64,000 bases of DNA from Bacteroidia bacterium. Its GTDB lineage: Bacteria; Bacteroidota; Bacteroidia; J057. This document shows, piece by piece, positions 1-9,230 of this stretch. Numbering within the stretch: the stretch's first letter is position 1; each line of letters begins with the position of its first letter. The position numbers and the translations under genes are program-made. The DNA lies in contig JAUIGE010000001.1 in the NCBI GenBank assembly GCA_030430205.1, positions 1 to 64,000 on the forward strand, read 5' to 3'. The notes beneath the pieces are model-generated. The model worked only from the letters and a program-made list of their open reading frames with translations. It was not told the origin of the DNA and searched no databases.

Positions 1-38
1 CTAAAAATATTGCCTTTTTTCTTGCTTTTTAACACGGT

Positions 39-214
39 TCATTTCGACAGCCTGCCCTGAGCTTGTCGAAGGAGCCTGCCCTGAGCTTGTCGAAGGAGCC
101 TGCCCTGAGCTTGTCGAAGGGAGTCTTCGAGGAGAAATCTCCTGAGTTATTGATAATCAGTTTTTTAATGAATGAGCTCAGGAGATTTCTCCTCGCAAAG
201 CCTCGTCGAAATGA
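39..214. repeat. Nested palindromic intergenic element
   Basis: An outer inverted repeat TCATTTCGAC (39-48) pairs with GTCGAAATGA (205-214). An inner perfect 19-bp inverted repeat pairs 128-146 with 177-195 (core GGAGAAATCTCC). Elements with the TCATTTCGAC...GGAGAAATCTC architecture recur between genes in many Bacteroidota genomes, which is general knowledge and not checked here. The tandem 24-bp units at 50-121 sit inside the outer arms. An ATG-initiated frame crosses the element on the minus strand but is a translation of repeat DNA, not a gene. Confidence 0.8.
50..121. repeat. Three tandem 24-bp units of the CCTTCGACAAGCTCAGG type
   Basis: Three head-to-tail 24-bp copies start at 50, 74 and 98, with the last base of the third differing. 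Each contains CCTGAGCTTGTCGAAGG, imperfectly self-complementary around AGCT. Read on the minus strand the array gives FDKLRAG repeats, a common artefact in predicted proteomes. It lies within the larger palindromic element. Confidence 0.9.
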
Positions 215-299
215 CAAACTACTTGAAACAAACTGATGATTTATTTTATCGCTATTCCTCAAACAGGTTTTTTAAAATCAACTTTAACATAATCAACAC

Positions 300-2864
300 A
301 TGAAATTTTTACGTTTACTCTTTTTATGCGCAATCGGCATATCACTCCTGGCAAGTGATTTTGCCAAAGCACAGACAACCGTTACGATAGGAACGGGTAC
401 GTCTTCCTCCAGTACAAGAGGTCCTTTTCAGCGCTCTGACACCAACTCAACGACGGTCTATTCCCGTTGGGTGCAGATCTATACCGCAAGTGAGTTAGCA
501 ACAGCTGGCCTTACCGCTGGCGTTTTGATTTCCGAAGTACAGTGGGAATTGGCTTCCTCTAATGTTATTGTGGGGAGTGGAAATGCTTATTTGAATATCT
601 ACGTCAGGAACTCTTCTGCAACAGCAGCGGTCTCAGACACATGGGTTAACCATATCGCTGGTTCCACTTTGGCTTACAGCGATAGCTTCAATACTACAAA
701 TAACTTCCCTGGAGCGAACGGCTGGATGCCTTTCACCTTTTCAACACCTTTCACCTATACCGGTGGGGCGCTTGAAATCGCGGTAGACTGGGATTGTTCG
801 CAGGTTTCTACGCCTGCTTTTGATGGAGATGGCGCGATCAAATGGCGCTGGGCTTCTACTGCACCTGACGAATTGGTTGTTAAGAAAACAGCCAGCTCCG
901 GGCCTCCCAGTACGGTTTCAGACCTAAAAGATGAGCGGGCAAATATTCAAATTGTGTATGGTGCCGCTCCTTGTAGTGCGCCTTCTAACTTTGTTGCAAG
1001 CAATATTACCACCACTTCGGCTGATTTGGGTTGGACGGCTTCGCCAAACGCAAGCACTTACAACTGGAAAGTCGTAGCAGGAGGAGCAGGCTCAGCCGGT
1101 ACCGCAGTGGATGCTGGCACGACAGCAAATACGACAGCGACGACAACTGCCTTAGCACCTTTTACTTCCTATGACTTGTTTGTGGAAGGAGATTGCGGAG
1201 CAAATGGAACAAGCGGCTTTGAAGGGCCTTATAGCTTTTTCACCTTGCCTGCTTCTACGTCCATGGCGATCATTGGAACAGGTACTTCTTCCTCCAGTAC
1301 CAGAGGCCCATTTCAGCGCTCAGATACCAACTCAACGACGGTCTATTCCCGCTTTGTTCACATCTACACAGCAAGTGAATTAGCAACCGCTGGAATTACC
1401 GTTGGCTCTTCGATTATAGAATTGGATTGGGAATTGGCATCTTCAAATGTCATTATCGGCAATGGCGATGCTATCCTGAAGGTATACATCAAAAATTCTA
1501 CAGCAACAACAGCAACCTCAGATAGCTGGACCAACCTGATTACGGGTTCAAGCCTGGTCGTCGATCACCTGTACAATACCACAAATAACTTCCCTGGTGC
1601 AAATGGCTGGATGCCTTTTGCCTTCTCGACGCCTTTCGTTTATACAGGAGGGTCTCTTGAAATCGCCGTTGACTGGGACTGCTCAGGCGTATCTACCCCC
1701 GCTTTCGATGGAGATGGTGCGATCAAGTGGCGTTGGGAATCGACAGCTCCAGATGAGTTAGTAGTGAAGAAAACAGCCAGTTCTGGGCCTCCCAGCACGA
1801 TTTCTGACGTAAAAGACGAGCGGGCAAATATTCAATTTGTCTTTTCTGCTGCTACCTGCGACAATCCTGTTAGCTTAAGGGCTACCAATATCACCACCAC
1901 TTCTGCCAATTTCAGCTGGAGTGATACGAGTGCTTCCTCTTACAACTGGAAGGTCGTATTGCAGGGAGCGGGCTCCGGAGGTGCAGCAGTGGATGCTGGA
2001 ACCACTTCCACTACCACGGCCTCTTCAACGATGTTGGCTGCCGCTACTTCATACGATTTTTATGTAGAAGCGGATTGTGGAGCCATCGGCACAAGTGGGT
2101 TTACAGGACCTCACTCTTTCAGGACGCTTTGCTCAACCACCCCTACGACTACAGTTGCAAAGGCAGTTGTGAATGTGTCTTGCAATGGCGGTAACGATGG
2201 AGCCATTGACCTGACGGTTACAGCCGGTAATCCTTCTTATTCTTTCAGCTGGAGCAATGCTGATACCACAGAGGATATCAGCGGATTGTCTGCTGGTTTA
2301 TATGCCGTTACCATTACAGACGGCGATGGCTGCCCTTATTTTGACAGCGTTTTGGTTGTAGAACCTGCCGCAATCGCGATAGCTGCTACCAGTACACCAG
2401 ATACTGCCAATGCAGGATTGGGTTCTGCTTCCGTAGTTGTAACAGGCGGTACTGCCCCTTATAGCTATGTCTGGGATGGAGCTGCGGGCTCAGCAGATTC
2501 TACAGGCCTGACAGCAGGTACCTACCAGGTAGTGATTACCGATGCCAATGGCTGTACAGATTCTGTGAGCATTGTCGTTGACAATACCGTAAGTATTTCT
2601 CAGTTTGACTACGTGACAAAACTGTCCATCACCCCCAATCCAACAAATGGAATAGTTACGATTGACCTGGCATTAACTCAGCATGCAGAAGTGGGCATTG
2701 CGATTTACACCCTAAGAGGCGAGTTGATCACAGAGCTTGTACAAAGCAATACAAACCAGCTCAGTCAGCAGCTTGATTTATCTGCTTATCCGAGTGGGAT
2801 GTATTTTGTCCGATTTGCTATCAATAAGCAAGTGAGCATGAAGAAACTTGTTTTACAGAAGTAA
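300..2864 (+). CDS. T9SS-secreted adhesin-like protein with duplicated modules, FnIII and SprB-type repeats
   Basis: This 854-residue protein starts with a signal peptide (MKFLRLLFLCAIG..., about residues 1-25). Two homologous modules of about 295 residues follow, each opening with a TGTSSSSTRGPFQRSD segment (near residues 33 and 328) and closing with a fibronectin III-like domain (CSAPSNFVAS; CDNPVSLRAT). Two SprB-like repeats follow at about 620-770 (VSCNGGNDGAIDLTV, then TGGTAPYSYVW). The last ~80 residues are a typical T9SS type A sorting domain (SITPNPTNG ... SGMYFVRF ... KKLVLQK). The protein is therefore probably exported through the outer membrane and cell-surface attached or released. 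A strong terminator lies 70 bases downstream. Adhesion is inferred from domain types only. Confidence 0.85.
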   Translation: MKFLRLLFLCAIGISLLASDFAKAQTTVTIGTGTSSSSTRGPFQRSDTNSTTVYSRWVQIYTASELATAGLTAGVLISEVQWELASSNVIVGSGNAYLNIYVRNSSATAAVSDTWVNHIAGSTLAYSDSFNTTNNFPGANGWMPFTFSTPFTYTGGALEIAVDWDCSQVSTPAFDGDGAIKWRWASTAPDELVVKKTASSGPPSTVSDLKDERANIQIVYGAAPCSAPSNFVASNITTTSADLGWTASPNASTYNWKVVAGGAGSAGTAVDAGTTANTTATTTALAPFTSYDLFVEGDCGANGTSGFEGPYSFFTLPASTSMAIIGTGTSSSSTRGPFQRSDTNSTTVYSRFVHIYTASELATAGITVGSSIIELDWELASSNVIIGNGDAILKVYIKNSTATTATSDSWTNLITGSSLVVDHLYNTTNNFPGANGWMPFAFSTPFVYTGGSLEIAVDWDCSGVSTPAFDGDGAIKWRWESTAPDELVVKKTASSGPPSTISDVKDERANIQFVFSAATCDNPVSLRATNITTTSANFSWSDTSASSYNWKVVLQGAGSGGAAVDAGTTSTTTASSTMLAAATSYDFYVEADCGAIGTSGFTGPHSFRTLCSTTPTTTVAKAVVNVSCNGGNDGAIDLTVTAGNPSYSFSWSNADTTEDISGLSAGLYAVTITDGDGCPYFDSVLVVEPAAIAIAATSTPDTANAGLGSASVVVTGGTAPYSYVWDGAAGSADSTGLTAGTYQVVITDANGCTDSVSIVVDNTVSISQFDYVTKLSITPNPTNGIVTIDLALTQHAEVGIAIYTLRGELITELVQSNTNQLSQQLDLSAYPSGMYFVRFAINKQVSMKKLVLQK
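390..2130 (+). repeat. Direct duplication inside the T9SS adhesin gene (offset 885 bases)
   Basis: The module beginning at 390 (GGAACGGGTACGTCTTCC) is repeated from 1275 (GGAACAGGTACTTCTTCC), an offset of 885 bases or 295 codons. Nucleotide identity stays high over long runs, for example ACCAACTCAACGACGGTC occurs in both, so the duplication looks recent or maintained by gene conversion. The end coordinate is approximate. Confidence 0.8.
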
Positions 2865-2932
2865 ATGCAAAACCAGCTACTGATTTTATCCGAAGTAAGT
2901 TTTTGATTTATATAAGTAGTTGTTGATTCAGT

Positions 2933-2974
2933 AAAATGTGGAATCCTGGTAAAACGGGATTCCACATTTTTTTT
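2933..2974 (+). terminator. Rho-independent terminator after the T9SS adhesin
   Basis: A perfect 14-bp stem (2933-2946 with 2957-2970, arm AAAATGTGGAATCC) closes a 10-base loop and runs into a T-tract to 2974. It lies 69 bases past the stop codon at 2864. The A-rich 5' side would also permit termination on the other strand. Confidence 0.9.
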
Positions 2975-3103
2975 CCTCCAGGCTCACACCTTTGTCACGG
3001 ATGGGGATGACCTGAAGGATTATGTCATTGTCACAATACAGCTTTTTCTCATAAATTTATCATATCGGGCTAATTCCTATATTTACAAAAAAAACGAGCC
3101 GAT

Positions 3104-3913
3104 ATGAATAAACTCTTCCTAACGATCGCCCTTTGGGGCTTTTCGTTCCTCTTCGCCCAGCAAGACAACTTCTTTTATCCCGAAAGGATGGGCTTTTCCA
3201 AAGGCCAAAAAGTCTCCGTTTTTGGCGACAATACCAAGCTGCGGCAGGCGCCGGGCACTGAGGCTGAAGTCGTGGCCTTGCTCAAGATAGGCCAGCAAGT
3301 GGAGGTACTGGAAGGGACAGAAAAGACTTTTTCTTTCAATGGCTTTGATTCGCCCTGGTATCAGGTGAAAGCTGGCGACAAGACAGGCTATGTCGTCGGT
3401 GGCCTGCTGGCCATGTGGACGGAAAGCGTTGGAGAGCGCCGGTTTTTATTCAATTATAAAAAATCAGGAGACGATTTTTCCCTGCTGATAAGGGTACTCG
3501 AATATGATGGAGAATACCTCCAAAAAGAAGTAAAACTGGACCATCCCAATATTTCGCTTCATGCCTATGACCACAAAGGCCTTTCAGGAATTCAAAACAT
3601 CGTTTTGATTGACTACTCCGCAGAGGCCTGCGGGATGGAAGGGGGCGGAGCCTATCTGTTTTATGATGGGACGGGCCTGCATGAGGCCATGTCGGTCTCT
3701 GTCATCGGTGATGGAGGCGTATATTATTTGCACGAAAAGCTCATTTTCCCAGAGGACTCCGTGGGGCTGGAGAGAAACAAAATCATCTTTCAGATGGATG
3801 AAGAGGAAGTGCGTGATGAGGAAAGCAATTGGGTGGAACGCCATTTCATGACGATAGAGCTGAAGTGGCAGAATGGGAAAATATTCCCGGAAGATTTCAG
3901 GAAAAAGAATTAA
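3104..3913 (+). CDS. Secreted SH3-domain (SH3b) protein
   Basis: A 269-residue protein with a signal peptide (MNKLFLTIALWGFSFLFAQ). Residues about 35-105 form a bacterial SH3 domain (KVSVFGDNTKLRQAPGTEAE ... VEVLEG ... WYQVKAGDKTGYVVGGLLA). The remaining ~160 residues look like a beta-rich envelope domain I do not recognise. Bacterial SH3 domains commonly bind peptidoglycan or peptides, so a periplasmic role is likely but the function is unknown. An 8-bp inverted repeat, CATATCGG (3061-3068) and CCGATATG (3099-3106), brackets the 5' leader and includes the start codon; its meaning is unclear. Confidence 0.7.
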   Translation: MNKLFLTIALWGFSFLFAQQDNFFYPERMGFSKGQKVSVFGDNTKLRQAPGTEAEVVALLKIGQQVEVLEGTEKTFSFNGFDSPWYQVKAGDKTGYVVGGLLAMWTESVGERRFLFNYKKSGDDFSLLIRVLEYDGEYLQKEVKLDHPNISLHAYDHKGLSGIQNIVLIDYSAEACGMEGGGAYLFYDGTGLHEAMSVSVIGDGGVYYLHEKLIFPEDSVGLERNKIIFQMDEEEVRDEESNWVERHFMTIELKWQNGKIFPEDFRKKN

Positions 3914-3962
3914 AGCCCCGGCTTCATTCAACAAAAATCTGTATAAACCGAAGCGATTCCCC

Positions 3963-3985
3963 TATTTTTGTGGAAATATTTCCAC
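3963..3985 (+). promoter_or_regulatory. Promoter -7 element fused to a perfect 16-bp palindrome before the helicase ATG
   Basis: TATTTTTG (3963-3970) fits the Bacteroidota -7 consensus TAnnTTTG. The perfect palindrome GTGGAAATATTTCCAC (3970-3985) begins on its last base and ends one base before the ATG at 3986. The predicted transcription start falls inside the palindrome, which is where a repressor operator is expected. I see no convincing -33 TTG at the usual spacing. Confidence 0.5.
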
Positions 3986-5350
3986 ATGACCACATTTAGC
4001 GACTTCAATATTTCCAGACAATTACTCAGTGCCCTTAATGATTTAGGTTTTAAAACGCCTACTCCCATCCAGGAGCAAACATTTTCACTTATCCTCTCAG
4101 GAAAAAACCTGGTGGGCATCGCCCAGACGGGTACAGGAAAAACCCTGGCCTATACCCTGCCGCTGCTGCGGGATCTGAGCTATTCAGAGCAAGTCAATCC
4201 CCGGATTTTGATTTTGGTCCCTACCCGGGAACTTGTGCTGCAGGTAGTGGAGATGGTCGAAAAGGTGGCCGAATACATGAGCGTGCGCGTCATGGGCGTG
4301 TTTGGAGGGGTAAATATCAGAACCCAAAGAATGGCTGTAGCCGAAGGCTGTGATATCCTGGTCGCGACCCCTGGTCGCCTCTATGACCTGGTCCTGAGCA
4401 AGGACATTGTCCTCAAGGCCGTCAAAAAACTCGTCATCGACGAAGTCGATGTGATGCTCGACCTGGGTTTTCGCTTTCAGCTCACAAATCTCTTTGAGCT
4501 GATGCCTAAAAAACGGCAAAACCTCATGTTCTCAGCAACCATGACCGAGGAGGTTGATCGGTTGATCAATGACTATTTTATTGCACCTGCCAAAATATCC
4601 ATCGCAGTCAGCGGCACACCACTGGAGAATATCGCGCAGCGATGCTACCGGGTGCCCAACTTTTACACCAAAGCCAACCTCCTCTCTCATCTTGTGGAGG
4701 ATAAAAAGGAATTTCACAAAGTCCTCGTCTTCGTCTCCACCAAAAGAAATGCGGACCGCCTGTACAACGAACTCGAAGAAGAGCTGGGCGCTGATATGGG
4801 GATTATTCATGCGAATAAATCTCAAAACTTCCGGATTCGCGCTATCGAGCAGTTTGATTCAGGTGCGCATCGCATATTGATAGCTACGGATGTGATCGCT
4901 CGCGGTCTGGACCTGGAGGACATCAGCCATGTCATCAATTTTGATACGCCGGCTTATCCCGAAAACTATATGCACCGCATCGGCCGTACGGGTCGGGCCG
5001 AGCAGGAAGGAAAATCCATTCTATTCTTTACTCCTAAAGAAGAAGCTGACAAAATCGCTATAGAAACACTGATGGATTATGAAATTCCCTTGATGGAATT
5101 CCCGTCAGAAGTGGAAATTTCCAAAAAACTGATACCCGATGAGCGGCCACAGGAAGTAGAACTCAATGTGGGAAAAGGGCTTCGAAAAGCGAAAATTGGG
5201 GAAAAAGGTGCTGCCTTTCACGAAAAGAAAGAGAAAAACAAAAAGACCAATGCGGGGGGTACCAAGCAGCGAAAATTGGCCGAAAAGAAATACAAAAAGC
5301 CCATCAAAAGGGGAGATAAAAAATTGAATCAGCGCAAAAAGAAGCGATGA
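3986..5350 (+). CDS. DEAD-box ATP-dependent RNA helicase (RhlE-like)
   Basis: A 454-residue superfamily 2 helicase. It has the Q motif (GFKTPTPIQ), motif I (AQTGTGKT), Ib (TPGR), motif II as DEVD rather than DEAD, motif III (SAT), and C-terminal motifs (ATDVIARGLD, HRIGRTGR). A strongly basic tail of about 70 residues (KKEKNKKTN ... KKLNQRKKKR) probably binds RNA. I chose the ATG at 3986 over a TTG at 3968 because the Q-motif helix starts right after it and the TTG lies in the promoter/palindrome. Likely roles are RNA unwinding in ribosome assembly or decay. It converges on rfbA with a 6-base gap. Confidence 0.9.
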   Translation: MTTFSDFNISRQLLSALNDLGFKTPTPIQEQTFSLILSGKNLVGIAQTGTGKTLAYTLPLLRDLSYSEQVNPRILILVPTRELVLQVVEMVEKVAEYMSVRVMGVFGGVNIRTQRMAVAEGCDILVATPGRLYDLVLSKDIVLKAVKKLVIDEVDVMLDLGFRFQLTNLFELMPKKRQNLMFSATMTEEVDRLINDYFIAPAKISIAVSGTPLENIAQRCYRVPNFYTKANLLSHLVEDKKEFHKVLVFVSTKRNADRLYNELEEELGADMGIIHANKSQNFRIRAIEQFDSGAHRILIATDVIARGLDLEDISHVINFDTPAYPENYMHRIGRTGRAEQEGKSILFFTPKEEADKIAIETLMDYEIPLMEFPSEVEISKKLIPDERPQEVELNVGKGLRKAKIGEKGAAFHEKKEKNKKTNAGGTKQRKLAEKKYKKPIKRGDKKLNQRKKKR

Positions 5351-5356
5351 GGCTTT

Positions 5357-6238
5357 TTAAAATTGCTCGTCCAATATTTTCATCAGATAATTTCCATAGC
5401 CACTCTTCAGCAGAGGCTTGGCGATTTCTTTCAACTGCCCGGCAGTGATATATCCCATCCGGTAAGCGACCTCTTCGATACAGCCGATTTTGAGGCCCTG
5501 ACGCTGCTCGATGATGTGTACAAATTCTCCTGCCTGCATCAGGGATGTATGTGTGCCTGTATCGAGCCAGGCTGTTCCCCGGTTGAGGATGGCCACCTGC
5601 AATTCGTTCCATGCAAGGTATTGCTTGTTGACATCGGTGATCTCCAATTCGCCCCGCACAGAGGGTTTGAGATTTTTGGCGATCTCGACCACGCGGCGGT
5701 CATAGAAGTAAATGCCGGGCACGGCAAAGGAGGATTTCGGCTTTACCGGTTTTTCCTCTATGCTGATGACCTGCTGCTCATCATTGAACTCGACGACCCC
5801 ATAGCGCTCCGGATCGGAGACATGATAGGCGAATACGACGCCTCCGCCTTCGGTCTCGATGCGCTGCTGCGCATCTTGCAGGGTTTTGGCCATATGAGAA
5901 CCATAGAAGATGTTATCTCCCAGGATCAGCGCGGCATTGTTGTCGCCCACAAAATCCTCTCCGATGATAAATGCCTGTGCAAGGCCTTCAGGGTTTTCCT
6001 GGACCTCATATTCAAATGTCATCCCGATGCGGGAGCCATCTCCCAGCAGGTTGCGAAAAAGCGGCAGATCCTGCGGCGTAGAAATAATCAGCACTTCCCG
6101 TATGCCCGCCAGCATCAGCGTAGCCAGAGGATAATAAATCATCGGTTTGTCATATATCGGCATGAGCTGTTTGCTGACTGAGATAGTCAGGGGATAAAGC
6201 CGTGTGCCGGAGCCTCCTGCGAGTATGATGCCTTTCAT
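5357..6238 (-). CDS. rfbA: Glucose-1-phosphate thymidylyltransferase
   Basis: A 293-residue sugar nucleotidyltransferase making dTDP-glucose from glucose-1-phosphate and dTTP, the first step of dTDP-rhamnose synthesis. The nucleotide-binding signature [11 protein letters not shown] is at the N-terminus, followed by [23 protein letters not shown] and EEKPxxPKS, all typical of RfbA. The frame extends upstream to 6319, but the family begins at MKGIILAGG, so the start is 6238. It is the last gene of the nucleotide-sugar cluster, 129 bases after rfbC. rfbB and rfbD are not in this window. Confidence 0.93.
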   Translation of the reverse strand: MKGIILAGGSGTRLYPLTISVSKQLMPIYDKPMIYYPLATLMLAGIREVLIISTPQDLPLFRNLLGDGSRIGMTFEYEVQENPEGLAQAFIIGEDFVGDNNAALILGDNIFYGSHMAKTLQDAQQRIETEGGGVVFAYHVSDPERYGVVEFNDEQQVISIEEKPVKPKSSFAVPGIYFYDRRVVEIAKNLKPSVRGELEITDVNKQYLAWNELQVAILNRGTAWLDTGTHTSLMQAGEFVHIIEQRQGLKIGCIEEVAYRMGYITAGQLKEIAKPLLKSGYGNYLMKILDEQF

Positions 6239-6367
6239 GGGAATTCGTTTTTCGTTTTGGGTTTTTCGTTTAAAGAATAGACGCAGATAACGCTGATTCT
6301 TAGGATAAAGAATGTTCAATTATGGCTTTCTTCCCTTCTTTATTCGTCAATCCTTGTTCGTCAATAG

Positions 6368-6922
6368 TTATTCAAAAGGAGAGAAAAAATCTTTCAAATT
6401 CGGCAGAATCTGATCCTTCTCAGATACCAGGGGAGCCATCTCCCCCCATTCAATCCCGAGATCGGGATCGTTCCAAAGCAGGCCTCCTTCGGAGGCTTTG
6501 TGATACACATCTGTGCATTTGTAGGAAAAAAGGCAGGTCTCTGACAGGACCTGAAAGCCGTGGGCAAAGCCCGGCGGGATGTAGAAAAGCGTGATGTCTT
6601 CCGCATCCAGCTCAATGGCAAAGTGCTCTCCATAGGTCGGAGAGCCCTTGCGTATATCTACTGCCACATCGAGGACGCGGCCTTGTAGGACGGTGACGAG
6701 TTTGCCCTGTGCATAGGGAGGAGCCTGAAAATGCAGGCCTCTGATAATGCCCTGACTGGAGTAGGACAGGTTATCCTGTACAAAGTTTAAATGCCCCAGG
6801 CCTATTTCTTCGAAGCTTTTTTGATTATATAATTCGGTAAAAAAGCCCCTTTTATCGCCAAAAACATCTGGTTTGATTACATACAGGCCTTCAATAGGAC
6901 AATCAGACTTGTTGAACGCCAT
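6368..6922 (-). CDS. rfbC: dTDP-4-dehydrorhamnose 3,5-epimerase
   Basis: A 184-residue cupin-fold epimerase converting dTDP-4-keto-6-deoxyglucose to dTDP-4-keto-rhamnose. Signatures include [16 protein letters not shown] (catalytic His in RGLHFQ), [25 protein letters not shown] and [26 protein letters not shown]. Length is normal for the family. Its start lies inside the end of the UXS gene (20-base overlap), so the two are probably translationally coupled. Confidence 0.93.
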   Translation of the reverse strand: MAFNKSDCPIEGLYVIKPDVFGDKRGFFTELYNQKSFEEIGLGHLNFVQDNLSYSSQGIIRGLHFQAPPYAQGKLVTVLQGRVLDVAVDIRKGSPTYGEHFAIELDAEDITLFYIPPGFAHGFQVLSETCLFSYKCTDVYHKASEGGLLWNDPDLGIEWGEMAPLVSEKDQILPNLKDFFSPFE

Positions 6923-7862
6923 AGATTTCTTCTTTGAAATATTCGAGGGTGCGCTTCAGGCCTTCTTTGCGGTCTACCTGAGGCTCCCATCCCAATAATT
7001 CTTTTGCTTTGCTGATATCCGGACGACGGATTTTGGGGTCGTCTTCAGGAAGTTCTTTGTAAATGATCTCACTTTTAGACCCCGTCAACTCCAATACCTC
7101 TTTGGCAAACTGAAGAATCGTCAGTTCGGAAGGATTACCAATATTGACCGGCTCAGCATAGTCGCTATGCAGCAGGCGATAGATACCTTCAACAAGGTCA
7201 TCTACATAGCAAAAGCTACGTGTCTGATCTCCCTCTCCAAAGACAGTGAGCGACTCGCCCCTCAGCGCCTGCCCCATGAAGGCAGGCAATACGCGACCGT
7301 CATCCAGCCGCATGCGCGGCCCATAGGTATTGAAAATGCGCACAATGCGCGTTTCCAGTCCGTGATAGCGGTGATAAGCCATGGTGATGGCCTCCTGGAA
7401 GCGTTTCGCTTCATCGTAGACACCCCGATAGCCGATGGGATTTACATTGCCCCAATAAGACTCCTGCTGTGGGTGCTCCAGAGGATCACCATAGACCTCA
7501 GAAGTAGAAGCGATCAGTACCCGCGCTCCCTTATCTTTTGCCAAACCCAAAATCTTATGTGTTCCCAAAGCACCTACTTTCAGGGTTTGGATAGGCAATT
7601 TCAGGTAATCAATCGGACTCGCCGGAGAGGCAAAGTGAAGGATGTAATCCAATCTGCCTTCTACATGGTTGTAATTGGTGACATCATGCTTGACAAAAGT
7701 AAAGCTGTCATTGCCAAACAGATGCTGAATATTTTTCACGCTTCCCGTGATCAGGTTGTCCATCGCAACCACATCATAGCCTTCTTTCAGAAAACGGTCG
7801 CACAGATGCGAACCCAGAAAACCAGCTCCTCCCGTGATTAGGACCTTAAGCTTTGTGCTCAT
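6903..7862 (-). CDS. UDP-glucuronate decarboxylase (UDP-xylose synthase, SDR family)
   Basis: A 319-residue extended SDR enzyme. It has the NAD motif [21 protein letters not shown], a catalytic YxxxK (YDEAK) and [14 protein letters not shown], a combination characteristic of UDP-xylose synthases rather than GalE or RmlB. It probably converts UDP-glucuronate, the product of the adjacent Ugd, to UDP-xylose. The position directly downstream of ugd (36-base gap) supports this. The substrate is inferred from motifs and neighbours. Confidence 0.85.
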   Translation of the reverse strand: MSTKLKVLITGGAGFLGSHLCDRFLKEGYDVVAMDNLITGSVKNIQHLFGNDSFTFVKHDVTNYNHVEGRLDYILHFASPASPIDYLKLPIQTLKVGALGTHKILGLAKDKGARVLIASTSEVYGDPLEHPQQESYWGNVNPIGYRGVYDEAKRFQEAITMAYHRYHGLETRIVRIFNTYGPRMRLDDGRVLPAFMGQALRGESLTVFGEGDQTRSFCYVDDLVEGIYRLLHSDYAEPVNIGNPSELTILQFAKEVLELTGSKSEIIYKELPEDDPKIRRPDISKAKELLGWEPQVDRKEGLKRTLEYFKEEIYGVQQV

Positions 7863-7898
7863 TGTTCTTGAGATTTTTTTGTAAGTGTAAAGAAATCC

Positions 7899-9230
7899 CT
7901 ATTTGGAGATTGTTTGTGCGGCTCTCACCGTTTTTCTCCCAATAGAATAATAATCAAAGCCTCTGTTTTCCATTTCATCCAAATCGTACACATTTCTACC
8001 GTCAAAGATGAGAGGTGTTTTTAGCTTGACTTTGATCTTGTCAAAATTGGGTGTGCGAAATTCGTTCCATTCTGTCACGATGATAAGCGCATCAGCCCCA
8101 GGCAAGGCCTCATATTGATTATCTACATAATCCATTTCCAAGTCTGTATATGCCTTTACAGAAGGGATCGCTTCGGGATCGAAGGCTGTTATTTTTGCTC
8201 CCATCTCCTGTAACCTTTTGATAATCACCAGAGAAGGAGCCTCGCGGATGTCATCGGTATTGGGTTTGAAGGCAAGGCCCCAGATCGCCAGCCTGATACC
8301 GCTGAGGTCTTCTCCAAAATGACTAATTATTTTATCTACTAAAATTCCTTTCTGGATGTCATTGACCCGCATGACTGCATCCAGAATCCTGAATTCATAG
8401 GCATGCTCCTGCGAAGTTTTGTACAAAGCAGAGACATCTTTGGGGAAACAAGATCCGCCATAGCCTACGCCGGGGAATAGAAAACGCTGGCCGATGCGGC
8501 TATCTGTACCAATGCCACGACGGACATTGTCTACATTGGCACCTACCACCTCGCAGAGGTTGGCGATTTCATTCATGAATGAAATTTTGGTGGCGAGGAA
8601 TGAGTTTGCAGCGTATTTGGTGACTTCGGCGCTGCGACGATCCATGAAGATGATCGGATTGCCGGAGCGAACAAAGGGTGAATAGAGCTTTTTAATGGCT
8701 TTTTCTGCCCGCTCTGTATTGGCACCAACCACGATGCGCTCGGGCTTCATGAAGTCCTGCACAGCAAAACCTTCTTTCAAAAACTCCGGATTCGAAACCA
8801 CATCGAAGTCTACCTGCGCATTGTCTGCGATGGTGGCTTCGACCTTGTCGCCCGTTCCAACGGGCACTGTACTTTTGGTGACTATCACCTTATATTCTTT
8901 GATCAGCTTGCCGATCTCGTGAGATACTCCCAGCACATATTTCAGGTCTGCAGAGCCATCTTCCTGTGGAGGCGTAGGCAATGCGAGAAAAATAACTTCT
9001 GCAAAGTCAACCGCTTCTGCCAGATTATCTGTAAAGGTCAGCCGCTCTTCACTTATGTTTCTATCAAACAAGGTTTCCAGCCCTGGCTCATATATAGGGA
9101 CGATGCCTGCTTTTAGCTTAGCTAGTTTTTCCTGGTTGTTGTCTACACAAATGACATCATTGCCTGACTCCGCAAAGCATGTCCCGGTTACCAATCCGAC
9201 ATAGCCAGTTCCGATTACTGCGATCTTCAT
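7899..9230 (-). CDS. ugd: UDP-glucose 6-dehydrogenase
   Basis: A 443-residue NAD-dependent dehydrogenase oxidising UDP-glucose to UDP-glucuronate. The N-terminal Rossmann motif is MKIAVIGTGYVGLVTG, and the catalytic cysteine lies in GYGGSCFPKD. ALPTPPQEDGSADL and the C-terminal NVYD segment also fit. An upstream in-frame extension to 9407 overlaps the aminotransferase gene and is not typical of the family. The ATG at 9230 overlaps the preceding stop as ATGA. A UDP-GlcNAc dehydrogenase (WbpA-type) activity cannot be excluded, but sequence and the UXS neighbour favour glucose. Confidence 0.9.
   Translation of the reverse strand: MKIAVIGTGYVGLVTGTCFAESGNDVICVDNNQEKLAKLKAGIVPIYEPGLETLFDRNISEERLTFTDNLAEAVDFAEVIFLALPTPPQEDGSADLKYVLGVSHEIGKLIKEYKVIVTKSTVPVGTGDKVEATIADNAQVDFDVVSNPEFLKEGFAVQDFMKPERIVVGANTERAEKAIKKLYSPFVRSGNPIIFMDRRSAEVTKYAANSFLATKISFMNEIANLCEVVGANVDNVRRGIGTDSRIGQRFLFPGVGYGGSCFPKDVSALYKTSQEHAYEFRILDAVMRVNDIQKGILVDKIISHFGEDLSGIRLAIWGLAFKPNTDDIREAPSLVIIKRLQEMGAKITAFDPEAIPSVKAYTDLEMDYVDNQYEALPGADALIIVTEWNEFRTPNFDKIKVKLKTPLIFDGRNVYDLDEMENRGFDYYSIGRKTVRAAQTISK

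Noticed and set aside
29-262. 77-residue minus-strand reading frame with FDKLRAG repeats
   Set aside because: It is a translation of the tandem 24-bp repeat and palindromic element, not a gene.
5363-6181. 272-residue plus-strand frame opposite rfbA
   Set aside because: It is a shadow of the well-supported rfbA gene.
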